A DNA stretch of 59,893 nucleotides from Candidatus Woesearchaeota archaeon. GTDB lineage: Archaea; Nanobdellota; Nanobdellia; Woesearchaeales; UBA583. The first letter of the stretch is position 1, and every line of letters begins with the position of its first letter. A program made the position numbers and the translations under genes. Under the pieces are notes generated by a model, which was given only the letters and a program-made list of their open reading frames with translations, made no database searches and had not been told where the DNA came from. The stretch is taken from positions 1-59,893 of the forward strand of contig JAQICV010000075.1 in NCBI GenBank assembly GCA_027858315.1, read 5' to 3'. Below are positions 16,898 through 25,822 of the stretch, one piece after another.

Positions 16898-18136
16898 ATG
16901 GCACTAACAGCACTAATAATTCTAATAATTACCATTGTTCTATTTAGTGGTCTAGTATCAGGTTCAGAAGCAGCTCTTCTAAGTACAAGTTACGCTAAAG
17001 CAAAAGAACTTGAAAATTCGAAAAAAACTAGAAATAAAGCAAAACCATTAATGAAAATTAAAGATGAAATGCAAAAATATCTAACTGCAATTGTAATACT
17101 AAATAACTTAATCAACATAGTAGGGAGTATCTATGTTGGAGTATTAGCAACAGAATTATTTGGAGAAATATATCTAGGTATTGTCTCAGGAATATTAACA
17201 TTTCTAATCATAATTTTCGCAGAAATTCTTCCAAAAGTTTATGGTGAAAAATATTCAACAGAAATATCACTAATAATTGCAAGACCAATAATAATAATCA
17301 CAACACTAATCTATCCAGTAGTATACATAATCAATAAATTCACAACAAAAGTTGTAAAAGAAAACAAAGAAAACAACATATCAGAAGGTGAAATCAAACA
17401 AATGGCAACACTTGGACAAATAGAAGGAAGCCTAAACAAATATGAAACAGATATCATCAATAACGTATTTGAAATGAATGATATTGAAGCATATGATATC
17501 ATGGTTCCAAAAAACAAAGTAGAAGTAATCGATTCTAAATCTTCATTAAACAGTATTGTAGAACTTGTTGAAAAAACTGGATACACAAGATTTCCAATAA
17601 TTGAAAACAGAGAAATAATTGGAGTAATTAACACAAAAGACTTGTTCAAATTTTTAAATAAAGCAGCAGATTTCTCAATTTCAAAAATTTTAAGACCAGT
17701 AATTTTTGCAGCTGATAGTATGAAAATATTTGCATTAGAACAAAATTTAAAAAAAGAAAGAACTCATATGGCAATAATTGTAAATGAACATGGAGACTTT
17801 ACAGGAATTGTAACTCTTGAAGATATTATCGAAGAACTACTAGGAGAAATCGAAGACGAATTTGATCACGAAGAAAAATTACCATATATAAAAATAAGCG
17901 AAAATAAATACACTGTAGATGCAACTGCAGACATATTCGAATTAGATGAAGACCTTGATTTAAAACTTGATTTAAGTGATGATGAAGATTTTACAACAAT
18001 TAATGGATTCTTAATATCAGAAATAGGAAGAATACCAAAAGTAAACGACATAGTAAAATTAAAACATACAATATTTAGAGTAATCAAAGCAACAAAAAGA
18101 AAAGTACTAGAAGTTGAATTAGTAATTAAAGGATAA
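16898..18136 (+). CDS. CNNM/CorC-type membrane protein (DUF21-CBS-CorC)
   Basis: A 412-residue protein. Residues 1-150 form a DUF21 domain with four membrane segments (LFSGLVSGSEAALLSTSY at the start is the family signature). Residues about 190-310 form a CBS pair (DIMVPKNKVEVID; AIIVNEHGDFTGIVTLEDIIEELLGEIEDEFD). The C-terminal 80 residues form a CorC_HlyC domain (TTINGFLISEIGRIPKVND). CNNM/CorC proteins export Mg2+ or other divalent cations, with CBS domains sensing ATP-Mg. The methyltransferase gene follows after 6 bases. Confidence 0.92.
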   Translation: MALTALIILIITIVLFSGLVSGSEAALLSTSYAKAKELENSKKTRNKAKPLMKIKDEMQKYLTAIVILNNLINIVGSIYVGVLATELFGEIYLGIVSGILTFLIIIFAEILPKVYGEKYSTEISLIIARPIIIITTLIYPVVYIINKFTTKVVKENKENNISEGEIKQMATLGQIEGSLNKYETDIINNVFEMNDIEAYDIMVPKNKVEVIDSKSSLNSIVELVEKTGYTRFPIIENREIIGVINTKDLFKFLNKAADFSISKILRPVIFAADSMKIFALEQNLKKERTHMAIIVNEHGDFTGIVTLEDIIEELLGEIEDEFDHEEKLPYIKISENKYTVDATADIFELDEDLDLKLDLSDDEDFTTINGFLISEIGRIPKVNDIVKLKHTIFRVIKATKRKVLEVELVIKG

Positions 18137-18142
18137 ATTAAA

Positions 18143-18748
18143 ATGAAAAACTCTATGCAACATTACGAAGAAATTATGGACCTTGAGGCTACATATAAAA
18201 AGACTCTTCATCATTATGCTCAAAATCTAACAACATATGAAAATCCATTCATATTAAATCTGGGATGTGGAAAATGCTTAGAGGGAGAAATATTAAAAGA
18301 ATTTTTTAATGGAAAGTTATTAGGAGTAGATATCGATAAGGAAGCAATTAAAATTGCAAAAGAAAACAATAACTCTAAACATGCCAAGTTCTACGTGAAA
18401 GATATCAATGAACTTAAGAATTACATTCCAATTCAACCAAACGTAATAATACTAAGACATCCTTATATAGGAGACATGAATTGGACAAATATTCTGCAAG
18501 ACTGTTTTGATTTAACAAAAATAGGTGGACTGCTTTTAGTAACAAATTGCATAAGTACGGAATATGAATTATCACAAAAACCTATCAAAAGAGTAGGCTA
18601 TGATATAGAAGTAAGTGAAGAAAACCCACATGCTCATTTTGTTTCGAGAAAAGGAGCAACATCAATTGCAATGTCTGATGGATACATTACAATTGCAAAA
18701 AAGAATAAGGAATTAACAAAACTAGAAAAAATAGTTAGATTGTTTTAA
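18143..18748 (+). CDS. class I SAM-dependent methyltransferase
   Basis: A 201-residue Rossmann-fold enzyme. Motif I is ILNLGCGKCLEGEIL (about residues 37-51), the ribose-binding acidic residue is in LLGVDIDKEAI, and the motif IV region is NVIILRHPYIGDMNWT. The substrate cannot be read from sequence. It is coupled to the CNNM gene (6-base gap). A histidine-containing loop (NPHAHFVSRKGA) near residue 160 is distinctive. Confidence 0.72.
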   Translation: MKNSMQHYEEIMDLEATYKKTLHHYAQNLTTYENPFILNLGCGKCLEGEILKEFFNGKLLGVDIDKEAIKIAKENNNSKHAKFYVKDINELKNYIPIQPNVIILRHPYIGDMNWTNILQDCFDLTKIGGLLLVTNCISTEYELSQKPIKRVGYDIEVSEENPHAHFVSRKGATSIAMSDGYITIAKKNKELTKLEKIVRLF

Positions 18749-18799
18749 CCTGTAAGCTCTCTTTACATATTTTTCCTATTAAAAATACTCTAAGAAAGA

Positions 18800-20437
18800 T
18801 TATAATTTTAGTCTATAGGCTTTCTTAATGTATTCTCTAGCCATTCTATGAGTATTAAAATAACCTCCTGAATTACCAATTGAGAGTTTCATCTCCTCAA
18901 CCCATTCAGCTTTATTTTGAGAGTAAAACATTGGGATAACTTTATACTCAAGAGTTGTCATAAAATCAGGATATTCACTAATTGGGAAACCACCACCATT
19001 CATCTCATAAGCCTCAATTGCCCAACCATCTAATCTTGAGAAATGCAAACAACCATTCATTACAGCTTTCATACCTGAAGTGCCTGATGCTTCATTAAAA
19101 GGTATTGGAGTATTAAGCCACATATCACATCCCGCAACTAAAAGCTTTGCAACTTCCATGTTATAATTCTCTACAAATGCAATTGAAATATCTCCCTTTA
19201 GAAGTTTTGCTTTCTCAATAATTCTTCTCATAATATCTTTTCCTAAACCATCCTTAACATGAGACTTCCCTGAGAAAATAAATTGCACTTTTTCACCCAA
19301 TCTCTTTAAGTTATCAATATTTGAGAAAATAAGTTCAGCATCCTTATATGCAATAAAACGCCTTGCAAAGCCAATAGTTAAAACATCTTCTTTCAAAACT
19401 GAGCCTGCAACATTATTTTCATTAACAAATTTAATTAGATCCTTCTTTGCAAGAGAATGAGCCTTATAAATCTCAGAATTAGGAATCTTAAAAACTTCCT
19501 TTAATTTTGTAAAATCTTCCTTCCAACCTGGAATTGAGTTATCAAAAACACTCTTCATATAAGAACTAATCCAAGTCTGGCCATGAACACCATTTGTAAT
19601 GTACTCAATTGAAAAATCTGGAAACATATCACGAGTCACTTCGCCATGCTTTCTTGAGACTGCATTAATATGACTTGAAAAACTCATGGCAAGTGTTGTA
19701 GTGTTAAGTTCATATTCGCCAGCAAGCTTTCTAATATGAAGTGGTACTATATTCTGCTCTCCTCTAAGTTTATCATCAAACTCCTCATAAGAAAATTTAT
19801 CATGACCTGCAGCAATTGGAGTATGGGTTGTAAAAACACATTTTTCACGAACTTCTCCATCATCCCAACCAATACTCTCTCCAATAGTCTTATACAATTC
19901 TAGCGTTAAAAAAGCACTATGCCCTTCATTCATATGGTATTTCTGAATTTCGTTATATTCTAGCTCTTTTAAGGCCCTAAAACCACCTATTCCAAGAACA
20001 ATCTCTTGTCCAATTCTATCTCCCACATACAAATGATTAGTCAAATGCACAGCAGAATCAGAATTACCTTCAACTTTTGTATCTAAAAAATAAATTGGAA
20101 CCCTATGTCCCGTAACTCCTTCATATTCATACTTCCAAATCTTAATCCAAACATCCTCTCCTGAAATATTAACTTTAACCTTTTTTCCAGTATCTTCTAA
20201 AATTTTCTCATAATCCCATTTATCATCAAGTTCTTCTTGAAGATTAGTCTCTTCATTAATATGTTGTTTAAAGTAACCATCCTTATACAACAACGTAACA
20301 GCACAGAAAGGAACCCTCAAGTCAGCCATAGCCTTAATAGTTCCTCCTGCAAGAATACCTAAACCACCTGAATAAGTCTTAATCTTCTCAGAAATTCCAA
20401 TTTCAGCACTAAAATATGCAATTTTTATATTACTCAT
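18800..20437 (-). CDS. glgP: alpha-glucan (glycogen/maltodextrin) phosphorylase
   Basis: Releases glucose-1-phosphate from glycogen or maltodextrin. It belongs to GT35: YSGGLGILAGG near residue 25, MNEGHSAF near 169, and GTSGMKA near 454, whose Lys binds pyridoxal phosphate, followed by LDGWAIEAY. With 545 residues it is the short archaeal/thermophile type, lacking parts of the long N-terminal regulatory region of animal enzymes. It diverges from phosphoglycerate mutase over a 124-base promoter region with a palindrome. A debranching enzyme at 51125 completes the pathway. Confidence 0.93.
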   Translation of the reverse strand: MSNIKIAYFSAEIGISEKIKTYSGGLGILAGGTIKAMADLRVPFCAVTLLYKDGYFKQHINEETNLQEELDDKWDYEKILEDTGKKVKVNISGEDVWIKIWKYEYEGVTGHRVPIYFLDTKVEGNSDSAVHLTNHLYVGDRIGQEIVLGIGGFRALKELEYNEIQKYHMNEGHSAFLTLELYKTIGESIGWDDGEVREKCVFTTHTPIAAGHDKFSYEEFDDKLRGEQNIVPLHIRKLAGEYELNTTTLAMSFSSHINAVSRKHGEVTRDMFPDFSIEYITNGVHGQTWISSYMKSVFDNSIPGWKEDFTKLKEVFKIPNSEIYKAHSLAKKDLIKFVNENNVAGSVLKEDVLTIGFARRFIAYKDAELIFSNIDNLKRLGEKVQFIFSGKSHVKDGLGKDIMRRIIEKAKLLKGDISIAFVENYNMEVAKLLVAGCDMWLNTPIPFNEASGTSGMKAVMNGCLHFSRLDGWAIEAYEMNGGGFPISEYPDFMTTLEYKVIPMFYSQNKAEWVEEMKLSIGNSGGYFNTHRMAREYIKKAYRLKL

Positions 20438-20561
20438 ATATTATACATAGAATAAATGTTTATATAAATTATAAATTACTAATGAGGGGAGAAATTATTC
20501 TAAAAACTCCTTTTCAAAAGGAGTAACAAGTATTTATATATTAAAATATACTAAAACAGAT
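20438..20561. promoter_or_regulatory. divergent promoter with palindrome, glgP / gpmI
   Basis: A perfect inverted repeat ACTCCTTTT-C-AAAAGGAGT lies at 20506-20524. TTTATATA near 20533-20540 is about 25 bases before the gpmI ATG, and TTTATATAAAC (minus strand, about 20458-20468) is about 25 bases before the glgP start, so both genes look leaderless. The palindrome sits just upstream of the gpmI TATA box, where an activator or a shared regulator could bind. Confidence 0.55.
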
Positions 20562-22097
20562 ATGAATAAAAAACCCATAATGCTCACAATTCTAGACGGA
20601 TTTGGAATAAAAGACGACAAATATTATAATGGAGTACTAAACTCTCACATGAAAAACTATTTCTCACTTTGGAACAATTACCCTCATACTAGACTTCACG
20701 CATCAGGTCCCCTCGTTGGTCTTCCAGATGGACAAATTGGAAGTTCTGAAGTAGGACATATGACAATTGGTGCTGGAAGACTAATCAAGCAACCCCTAGT
20801 TAGAATAACAGAAGAAATCGAATCTAAAAAATTCTTTTCACATAAAAAACTCCTAGAAGGAATAAAATACATAGAAAAGAGCAAAGGGAACATACATATA
20901 ATGGGACTATTAAGTAATGGCGGAGTCCACAGCTCAGACATACATCTGCATGCTCTACTAGATTTCTACAACTCCTATGCAGAAGAGATAGAAGGGAAAA
21001 TATTCATACATAATTTTCTAGATGGAAGAGATACGCCACAAAAATCTGCAATAGGCTACATTGAAGAATTAGAAAACAAAATAAACTCTCTTGAACACAA
21101 GGATAAATTCATTATATCAACAATTTGCGGAAGATACTACGCAATGGATAGAGATGAAAGATGGGAGAGAACAAAACTAGCATATGACATGTTAATAAAT
21201 GGAGTAGGCAAGAAAACAACTTCAGCAAAAAAAGCAATTGAGGAATCATACAAACAAGAAACATACGATGAATTTTTAATGCCAACCATACTTCACATAA
21301 AACCAATAAAAAATAATGATCTATGTATATTCTATAACTTTAGATCAGATAGACCAAAACAAATCGTTGACGCAATTATTAATCCAGAGTTCAAAGAATT
21401 TGAAACAAAAAAACTCAAAAATCTAAAATTTCAAACCCTGACTAATTATTCTCCAAACTTCAAAGTAGATGTATTATACCCAACCATATACCCAACACGA
21501 ACTTTTGGAGAAATAATTGCAAAATCCAATCTAAAACAATTAAGAATTGCAGAATCCGAAAAATATCCTCATATAACATACTTTTTTAATGGTCTAAAAA
21601 ATGAACCATTCAAGAACGAAACAAGAATTAAAATACTTAGCCCTAAAGTTGCAACATATGATCTGCAACCTGAAATGAATGCACCCGAGCTAACAAAAAA
21701 AGTAATTGAAGCTATCAAAGAGAATCAATACGATTTTATACTACTAAACTACGCAAACTCGGACATGGTAGGACATACTGGAAATTATGAGGCAGTAATT
21801 AAAGCAATGAAAGAAGTAGACAAAAATCTGGGTCTCATTAAAACTGAAATCGACAAACTAGGCGGAACTCTATTAATAACAGCAGATCATGGGAATTGCG
21901 AGACAATGCGTGATGAAAAAGATAACCCACACACAAAACATACATACAACCTAGTACCATTCATACTCTGCGATAAGAGCTACAAACTAAGAAAAGACTA
22001 TGAAAACCTATCATTATACAATATAGCACCAACACTATTAGAATTATTAAACATAAAACAACCTAAGATAATGGACAAATCAATAATAGAAAAATAA
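20562..22097 (+). CDS. gpmI: 2,3-bisphosphoglycerate-independent phosphoglycerate mutase
   Basis: Interconverts 3- and 2-phosphoglycerate. This is the 511-residue bacterial-type iPGM: metal-binding Asp11 in TILDGFG, nucleophile Ser62 in GSSEVGH, NFLDGRDTPQKSA near 155, GRYYAMDRDERWER near 190, and the second metal site NYANSDMVGHTGN and TADHGNCETM. Most archaea use the distantly related ApgM form, so this full-length GpmI may be acquired (inference). It is transcribed away from glycogen phosphorylase. Confidence 0.95.
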   Translation: MNKKPIMLTILDGFGIKDDKYYNGVLNSHMKNYFSLWNNYPHTRLHASGPLVGLPDGQIGSSEVGHMTIGAGRLIKQPLVRITEEIESKKFFSHKKLLEGIKYIEKSKGNIHIMGLLSNGGVHSSDIHLHALLDFYNSYAEEIEGKIFIHNFLDGRDTPQKSAIGYIEELENKINSLEHKDKFIISTICGRYYAMDRDERWERTKLAYDMLINGVGKKTTSAKKAIEESYKQETYDEFLMPTILHIKPIKNNDLCIFYNFRSDRPKQIVDAIINPEFKEFETKKLKNLKFQTLTNYSPNFKVDVLYPTIYPTRTFGEIIAKSNLKQLRIAESEKYPHITYFFNGLKNEPFKNETRIKILSPKVATYDLQPEMNAPELTKKVIEAIKENQYDFILLNYANSDMVGHTGNYEAVIKAMKEVDKNLGLIKTEIDKLGGTLLITADHGNCETMRDEKDNPHTKHTYNLVPFILCDKSYKLRKDYENLSLYNIAPTLLELLNIKQPKIMDKSIIEK

Positions 22098-22101
22098 AAA
22101 C

Positions 22102-22530
22102 TCAATACAACATTCCAAATAAAACATAAACGATAACATACAAAACAAAAGAATAAATCTCTTCTTTTACATCAAACTCTATAAATGAATTTTCAAATAC
22201 AAGTGAAGCTATGAAAATTATCAAAAGGAATAAACCATTATTTTGCAAAAATAAAAAAGAAAATCCAAGCAAAACAATATCATGAAATTTCATTGTATCT
22301 TTATTTTTCAAAGTAAGAGATAAAACATACAATAAAAATAATGCAAAAAACAAATAGATTATATTTAAACTTAAAGAAAAATAAAATAAAACTCCATAAA
22401 AAATAACCTTTAATAAATTACTCAAAATTAAAACATATCTCTTAATCTCATCATGTTCTTCTTTTGTAGATTTACCTAAAAGAAAACCAAAATACAAAAT
22501 AAAATAAGAAAAAAGATATTGATAAAACAT
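22102..22530 (-). CDS. small multi-pass membrane protein
   Basis: A 142-residue protein made of four to five membrane helices rich in Phe, Leu and Tyr, with one charged loop (KSTKEEHDEIKRY, residues 20-33). It has no recognisable motif. It is encoded directly after the thioredoxin-fold protein on the same strand (2-base gap), so it may belong with that redox protein. Function unknown. Confidence 0.5.
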   Translation of the reverse strand: MFYQYLFSYFILYFGFLLGKSTKEEHDEIKRYVLILSNLLKVIFYGVLFYFSLSLNIIYLFFALFLLYVLSLTLKNKDTMKFHDIVLLGFSFLFLQNNGLFLLIIFIASLVFENSFIEFDVKEEIYSFVLYVIVYVLFGMLY

Positions 22531-22532
22531 CT

Positions 22533-23804
22533 CTAATTTTCTAGAGCAGCTAATTCAGCATCAATTAAATCTTTAAATACAGTATAGTCTTGTGCTCCTG
22601 AAATAAATGCTTTTCCAACAAAGAATGCTGGAGTTCCACTTACACCATAACCTTGACCAAGAGCTAACTCTTCATCAATTTGAGCATCATAAGTTTTAGC
22701 ATCTAAACAAGTATTAAATTGTTCAGTATCTAAACCTAAATCAACTGCATAAGTTTTAAGAGTCTCAACTCTATCAACTGTTGAACTTGACCATTCAGAA
22801 ACTGAATCCCAAACATTTCTACTATAAACTTCAAACTCACCTTGTTCATTAGCACAAAGTGCAGCATTATGAACAATTCTGGAATTAGGATGTAGTGAAG
22901 CTATAGGAAAGTTATAAAATACAACTTTTACTAAACCTGCATCTACATACTCCTCAATAACTTTAGGCATTGGAGGAACATATCCTGGACTTTGAGCACT
23001 AAATTGTGCAACTAAATCAGGATTACCCTCAGCAATTCCACAAAAAGGACATTCAAAATCTGTAAATTCTACAACTGTAACTGGTGCATTTACATCACCG
23101 ATAACAATAGCAGAATCAGTAATAACTACATCTTCAATCATAACCTTATTAGGGATAAATTGAGGATTCAATAAGTAATATGATTTTCCTAAAACTTCTA
23201 CTTGAACAAAAGCTCCAGCTAACTGTTCAGCCCAATCATCTCTTTGATCAATATTTGTACCAAATAAATAAACTGGAACTTGATTAACATTTAATTCTGA
23301 AACAATTGCAGCTCCTTCTTCACTATCAAAAGTAATTTTAGTAGCAACTAAATCTGGAATCAAATTAACTTTAACTTGCTCTACAAATAAATCAACTTGA
23401 CAATTAATACAACTTGGATCTTCAACAATTAAAAGTTCAACCATTCCATCTGTAACAACAACAGGATCTTCAATATCAATTGGAACATCAGTTGAAGAAT
23501 CACTTGAACCACTAAAAATAAAATATCCTAGAACCCCAACCAATGCAGCAATAACTAATAACAAAATAATAGCAGCAAACATCCAATTATTTCCTGACTC
23601 TTTTACATTTGAGGAAACATGTGTTTTATCTGTTTTATTATTCTCAACTTTTTTAGGTTGAGCCTTAACATTAGTACTCTTTTTATTGGCAGCTACTACC
23701 GGTGCTTTTTTTGCAACAGTCTTCTTATTAGAAGTCTTCACACTAGCACTTTTCTTTGGCACAGCTTTTTTTTTAGCCATAGACTTTGTTTTACTTTCAG
23801 CCAT
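22533..23804 (-). CDS. membrane-anchored double thioredoxin-fold (DsbA-like) protein
   Basis: A 423-residue protein. Residues 1-72 are a Lys/Ala/Ser-rich cytoplasmic tail resembling histone H1 tails, followed by a membrane helix (about 75-97). The first thioredoxin-like domain has Cys132-Ile-Asn-Cys135 and a cis-Pro site QVPVY near 177. The second is DsbA-like with Cys252-Pro-Phe-Cys255 in TDFECPFCGIAEG and the cis-Pro motif GTPAFFVG near 395. Two extra cysteines (CANEQ, CLDAK) lie in the helical insertion. Role: disulfide formation or exchange on exported proteins, many of which in this window are Cys-rich. Confidence 0.85.
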   Translation of the reverse strand: MAESKTKSMAKKKAVPKKSASVKTSNKKTVAKKAPVVAANKKSTNVKAQPKKVENNKTDKTHVSSNVKESGNNWMFAAIILLLVIAALVGVLGYFIFSGSSDSSTDVPIDIEDPVVVTDGMVELLIVEDPSCINCQVDLFVEQVKVNLIPDLVATKITFDSEEGAAIVSELNVNQVPVYLFGTNIDQRDDWAEQLAGAFVQVEVLGKSYYLLNPQFIPNKVMIEDVVITDSAIVIGDVNAPVTVVEFTDFECPFCGIAEGNPDLVAQFSAQSPGYVPPMPKVIEEYVDAGLVKVVFYNFPIASLHPNSRIVHNAALCANEQGEFEVYSRNVWDSVSEWSSSTVDRVETLKTYAVDLGLDTEQFNTCLDAKTYDAQIDEELALGQGYGVSGTPAFFVGKAFISGAQDYTVFKDLIDAELAALEN

Positions 23805-23849
23805 AATTAAAAACCAACTAATTCCTTTATAAATTTTATTCTTATAAAA

Positions 23850-24371
23850 TCAAAAAAACGCTAAAAAAGACACAAAAAATGACAAAGTAAGTAAAAATGA
23901 AATTAAATTAAAAAACCAAAAATCAAAATGAGAATTTGTCGAAAATTTAAAAAATCTAAATCTAAAAGTAAAAGGATAAAAAAGTTCAACACCAGAAACC
24001 GTAAACATATCTTCAAAAATATGTAAAAAAAAACTCAAATAAAAAATTCTAAAAATTAAAACTAAAAAAAAGTTTATAAAAATAAATTCTCCAAAATAAA
24101 TCAAAATAAATGGAATCCAAATACTATGAGTAATTCCTCTATGTCTGAAAATGTATTTCAAAGGTAAAATGAAAACCGAAAAAAAATAGAAATTTTCCTT
24201 ATTAAATTTGTCTAATTTTTTAATAAATTTAATATCTAAATCAGGTAAAAATGAAAAAAAACCTACAAAAAAACTACCAAACAAAACAAAAAATAAATCA
24301 TATTCGAAACCAAAATATAAAATCCACAAACTAAGTCCAAAACTCATAATTAAATGATTAAATTTTCTCAT
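23850..24371 (-). CDS. membrane-bound metal-dependent hydrolase-like protein
   Basis: A 173-residue membrane protein, very rich in Phe. It has the motifs of the DUF457/YdjM-type membrane hydrolase family: N5-H6 near the start, PDLDIKF (about 43-49), HRGITHS (about 77-83) and LHIFEDMFT near residue 117. The conserved His and Asp could bind metal. The natural substrate of this family is not established. It is 3 bases after the radical SAM gene on the same strand. Confidence 0.65.
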   Translation of the reverse strand: MRKFNHLIMSFGLSLWILYFGFEYDLFFVLFGSFFVGFFSFLPDLDIKFIKKLDKFNKENFYFFSVFILPLKYIFRHRGITHSIWIPFILIYFGEFIFINFFLVLIFRIFYLSFFLHIFEDMFTVSGVELFYPFTFRFRFFKFSTNSHFDFWFFNLISFLLTLSFFVSFLAFF

Positions 24372-24374
24372 CTT

Positions 24375-25355
24375 TTAATCCTTCCAAGATTTAAGTTTTG
24401 CCAAAAAAATTCTTTTAAATTCATCATCAAATTTTCGAATAGCTCTAAACTCACTAAAACCTCTAAGCTCAACATATTCTTTCCAATATCCTTCGCAAAA
24501 TTTATTATAAACGCAAGACATACAAATTTTCCCTTTTCTCTTAGAACCAGCCCTCAAAGAATTCCAATCACCAGGAGTCTCATCAAGTTGTTTAATCTCA
24601 CCAAAATTAGTATGAATCTTCATATCTGAAAAGAATTTCAAATCATAATCTAAACTTAAAGAGCAAGGTAAAATCTGCTCAAATTCAAGCTTTAAACCAC
24701 TCTCCTTTGCAAATTTAATGCAACTTTGAATCTCTAAATCAATATTTTTGTAATATGGGACAATTTCATCAAAATATTTAAGCGCATCTCCATTTGCATG
24801 AGGAAATGCAATATTACAATATTTAACTCCAAGCGAATCAACAAACTTCAAAAGATTCAACAAATCATCTTTATTAATATTAGAAATAACTACTTTAATT
24901 CCTATCTCTCCTCCAACTTCAAGAATATTTTTAATACCATCAATAGTTTGAACAAAACCATTTGGAGCTCTCGTAATTTTATCATGAATTTCAGCACTAG
25001 AACCATGAAGTGCAATCATATAATAATCAATATAATCAAATGCTTTCTCTAAATATTTTTTCGAAGAAAAAGCTCTCCCATTACTTTGAAGTAAAACTCT
25101 AAAACCCTCTTCTTTTGAAAACTTAACAATCTCATGAAAATCTTTTCTAACTGTTGGGTCCCCACCAGTAATTGTAACTGCAGTGCAACCATTCTCTTTA
25201 CTCTTCAAAAGCTCATCAAAAAATTCTTGAGTACCACGATTCTCATTCCCTCGAAGTTCTCTTGCCCTATCTCTTTGATCAGAAATAACACAATGAATAC
25301 AAGAATTATTACAATCATACCCAACTTTCAAATCAACATACTTAATTCCTACCAT
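24375..25355 (-). CDS. radical SAM protein
   Basis: A 326-residue enzyme. The cluster-binding motif is Cys15-x3-Cys19-x2-Cys22 in VGYDCNNSCIHC, followed by the SAM-binding GGDPTVRKDF. The C-terminus has three more cysteines (ICMSCVYNKFCEGYW), as in SPASM/Twitch-type auxiliary clusters, found in peptide and cofactor maturases. No obvious precursor peptide gene lies next to it; the small lipoprotein upstream and the membrane protein downstream are the candidates for partners. Substrate unknown. Confidence 0.85.
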   Translation of the reverse strand: MVGIKYVDLKVGYDCNNSCIHCVISDQRDRARELRGNENRGTQEFFDELLKSKENGCTAVTITGGDPTVRKDFHEIVKFSKEEGFRVLLQSNGRAFSSKKYLEKAFDYIDYYMIALHGSSAEIHDKITRAPNGFVQTIDGIKNILEVGGEIGIKVVISNINKDDLLNLLKFVDSLGVKYCNIAFPHANGDALKYFDEIVPYYKNIDLEIQSCIKFAKESGLKLEFEQILPCSLSLDYDLKFFSDMKIHTNFGEIKQLDETPGDWNSLRAGSKRKGKICMSCVYNKFCEGYWKEYVELRGFSEFRAIRKFDDEFKRIFLAKLKSWKD

Positions 25356-25370
25356 TTTTAAATTCTAAAA

Positions 25371-25760
25371 TTATCCCATACCCATAATCAAAACACCGAA
25401 AATTTTAATTACTTCTTCTTTCTCTAAATCAATTATTGTAATAAGAGATAAAGTACTTCCAGAACTTGAAAACTCAACATAGTACAAATCCTTTTGAGGT
25501 AAATCTAAATACAACTCCTTGTATTGTGTTTGATTCTTTAATTCTTCAAATTCTATTGGCTTAATCTTCTTAAAATCAACTACTTTAGTATCATTATGTT
25601 TTTCCAAATACTCTAAACCATCATCATTAGTTTCTAAAATTTTCAAAAATAATCCAGATGTAGGAATTAAATCATTATTTACTATAACTTCTTGAGTAGA
25701 ATTACTACACCCACTTAAAACAAACAAACTAACAACTAAAATTAAAATAATTTTTTTCAT
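25371..25760 (-). CDS. small predicted lipoprotein
   Basis: A 129-residue exported protein. Residues 1-17 are a signal peptide ending in the lipobox LSGC with Cys18 as the lipidation site. The remainder is a mixed alpha/beta domain without recognised motifs. It lies 15 bases before the radical SAM gene and 62 bases after rpoA2. Lipobox signals are less common in archaea outside Euryarchaeota, but the pattern here is clear. Function unknown. Confidence 0.6.
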   Translation of the reverse strand: MKKIILILVVSLFVLSGCSNSTQEVIVNNDLIPTSGLFLKILETNDDGLEYLEKHNDTKVVDFKKIKPIEFEELKNQTQYKELYLDLPQKDLYYVEFSSSGSTLSLITIIDLEKEEVIKIFGVLIMGMG

Positions 25761-25822
25761 AATAAAAAATATAAAAATTAATATATATAATTATCGTTTA
25801 AAAAAAAGAAGTAAATAAAAAA

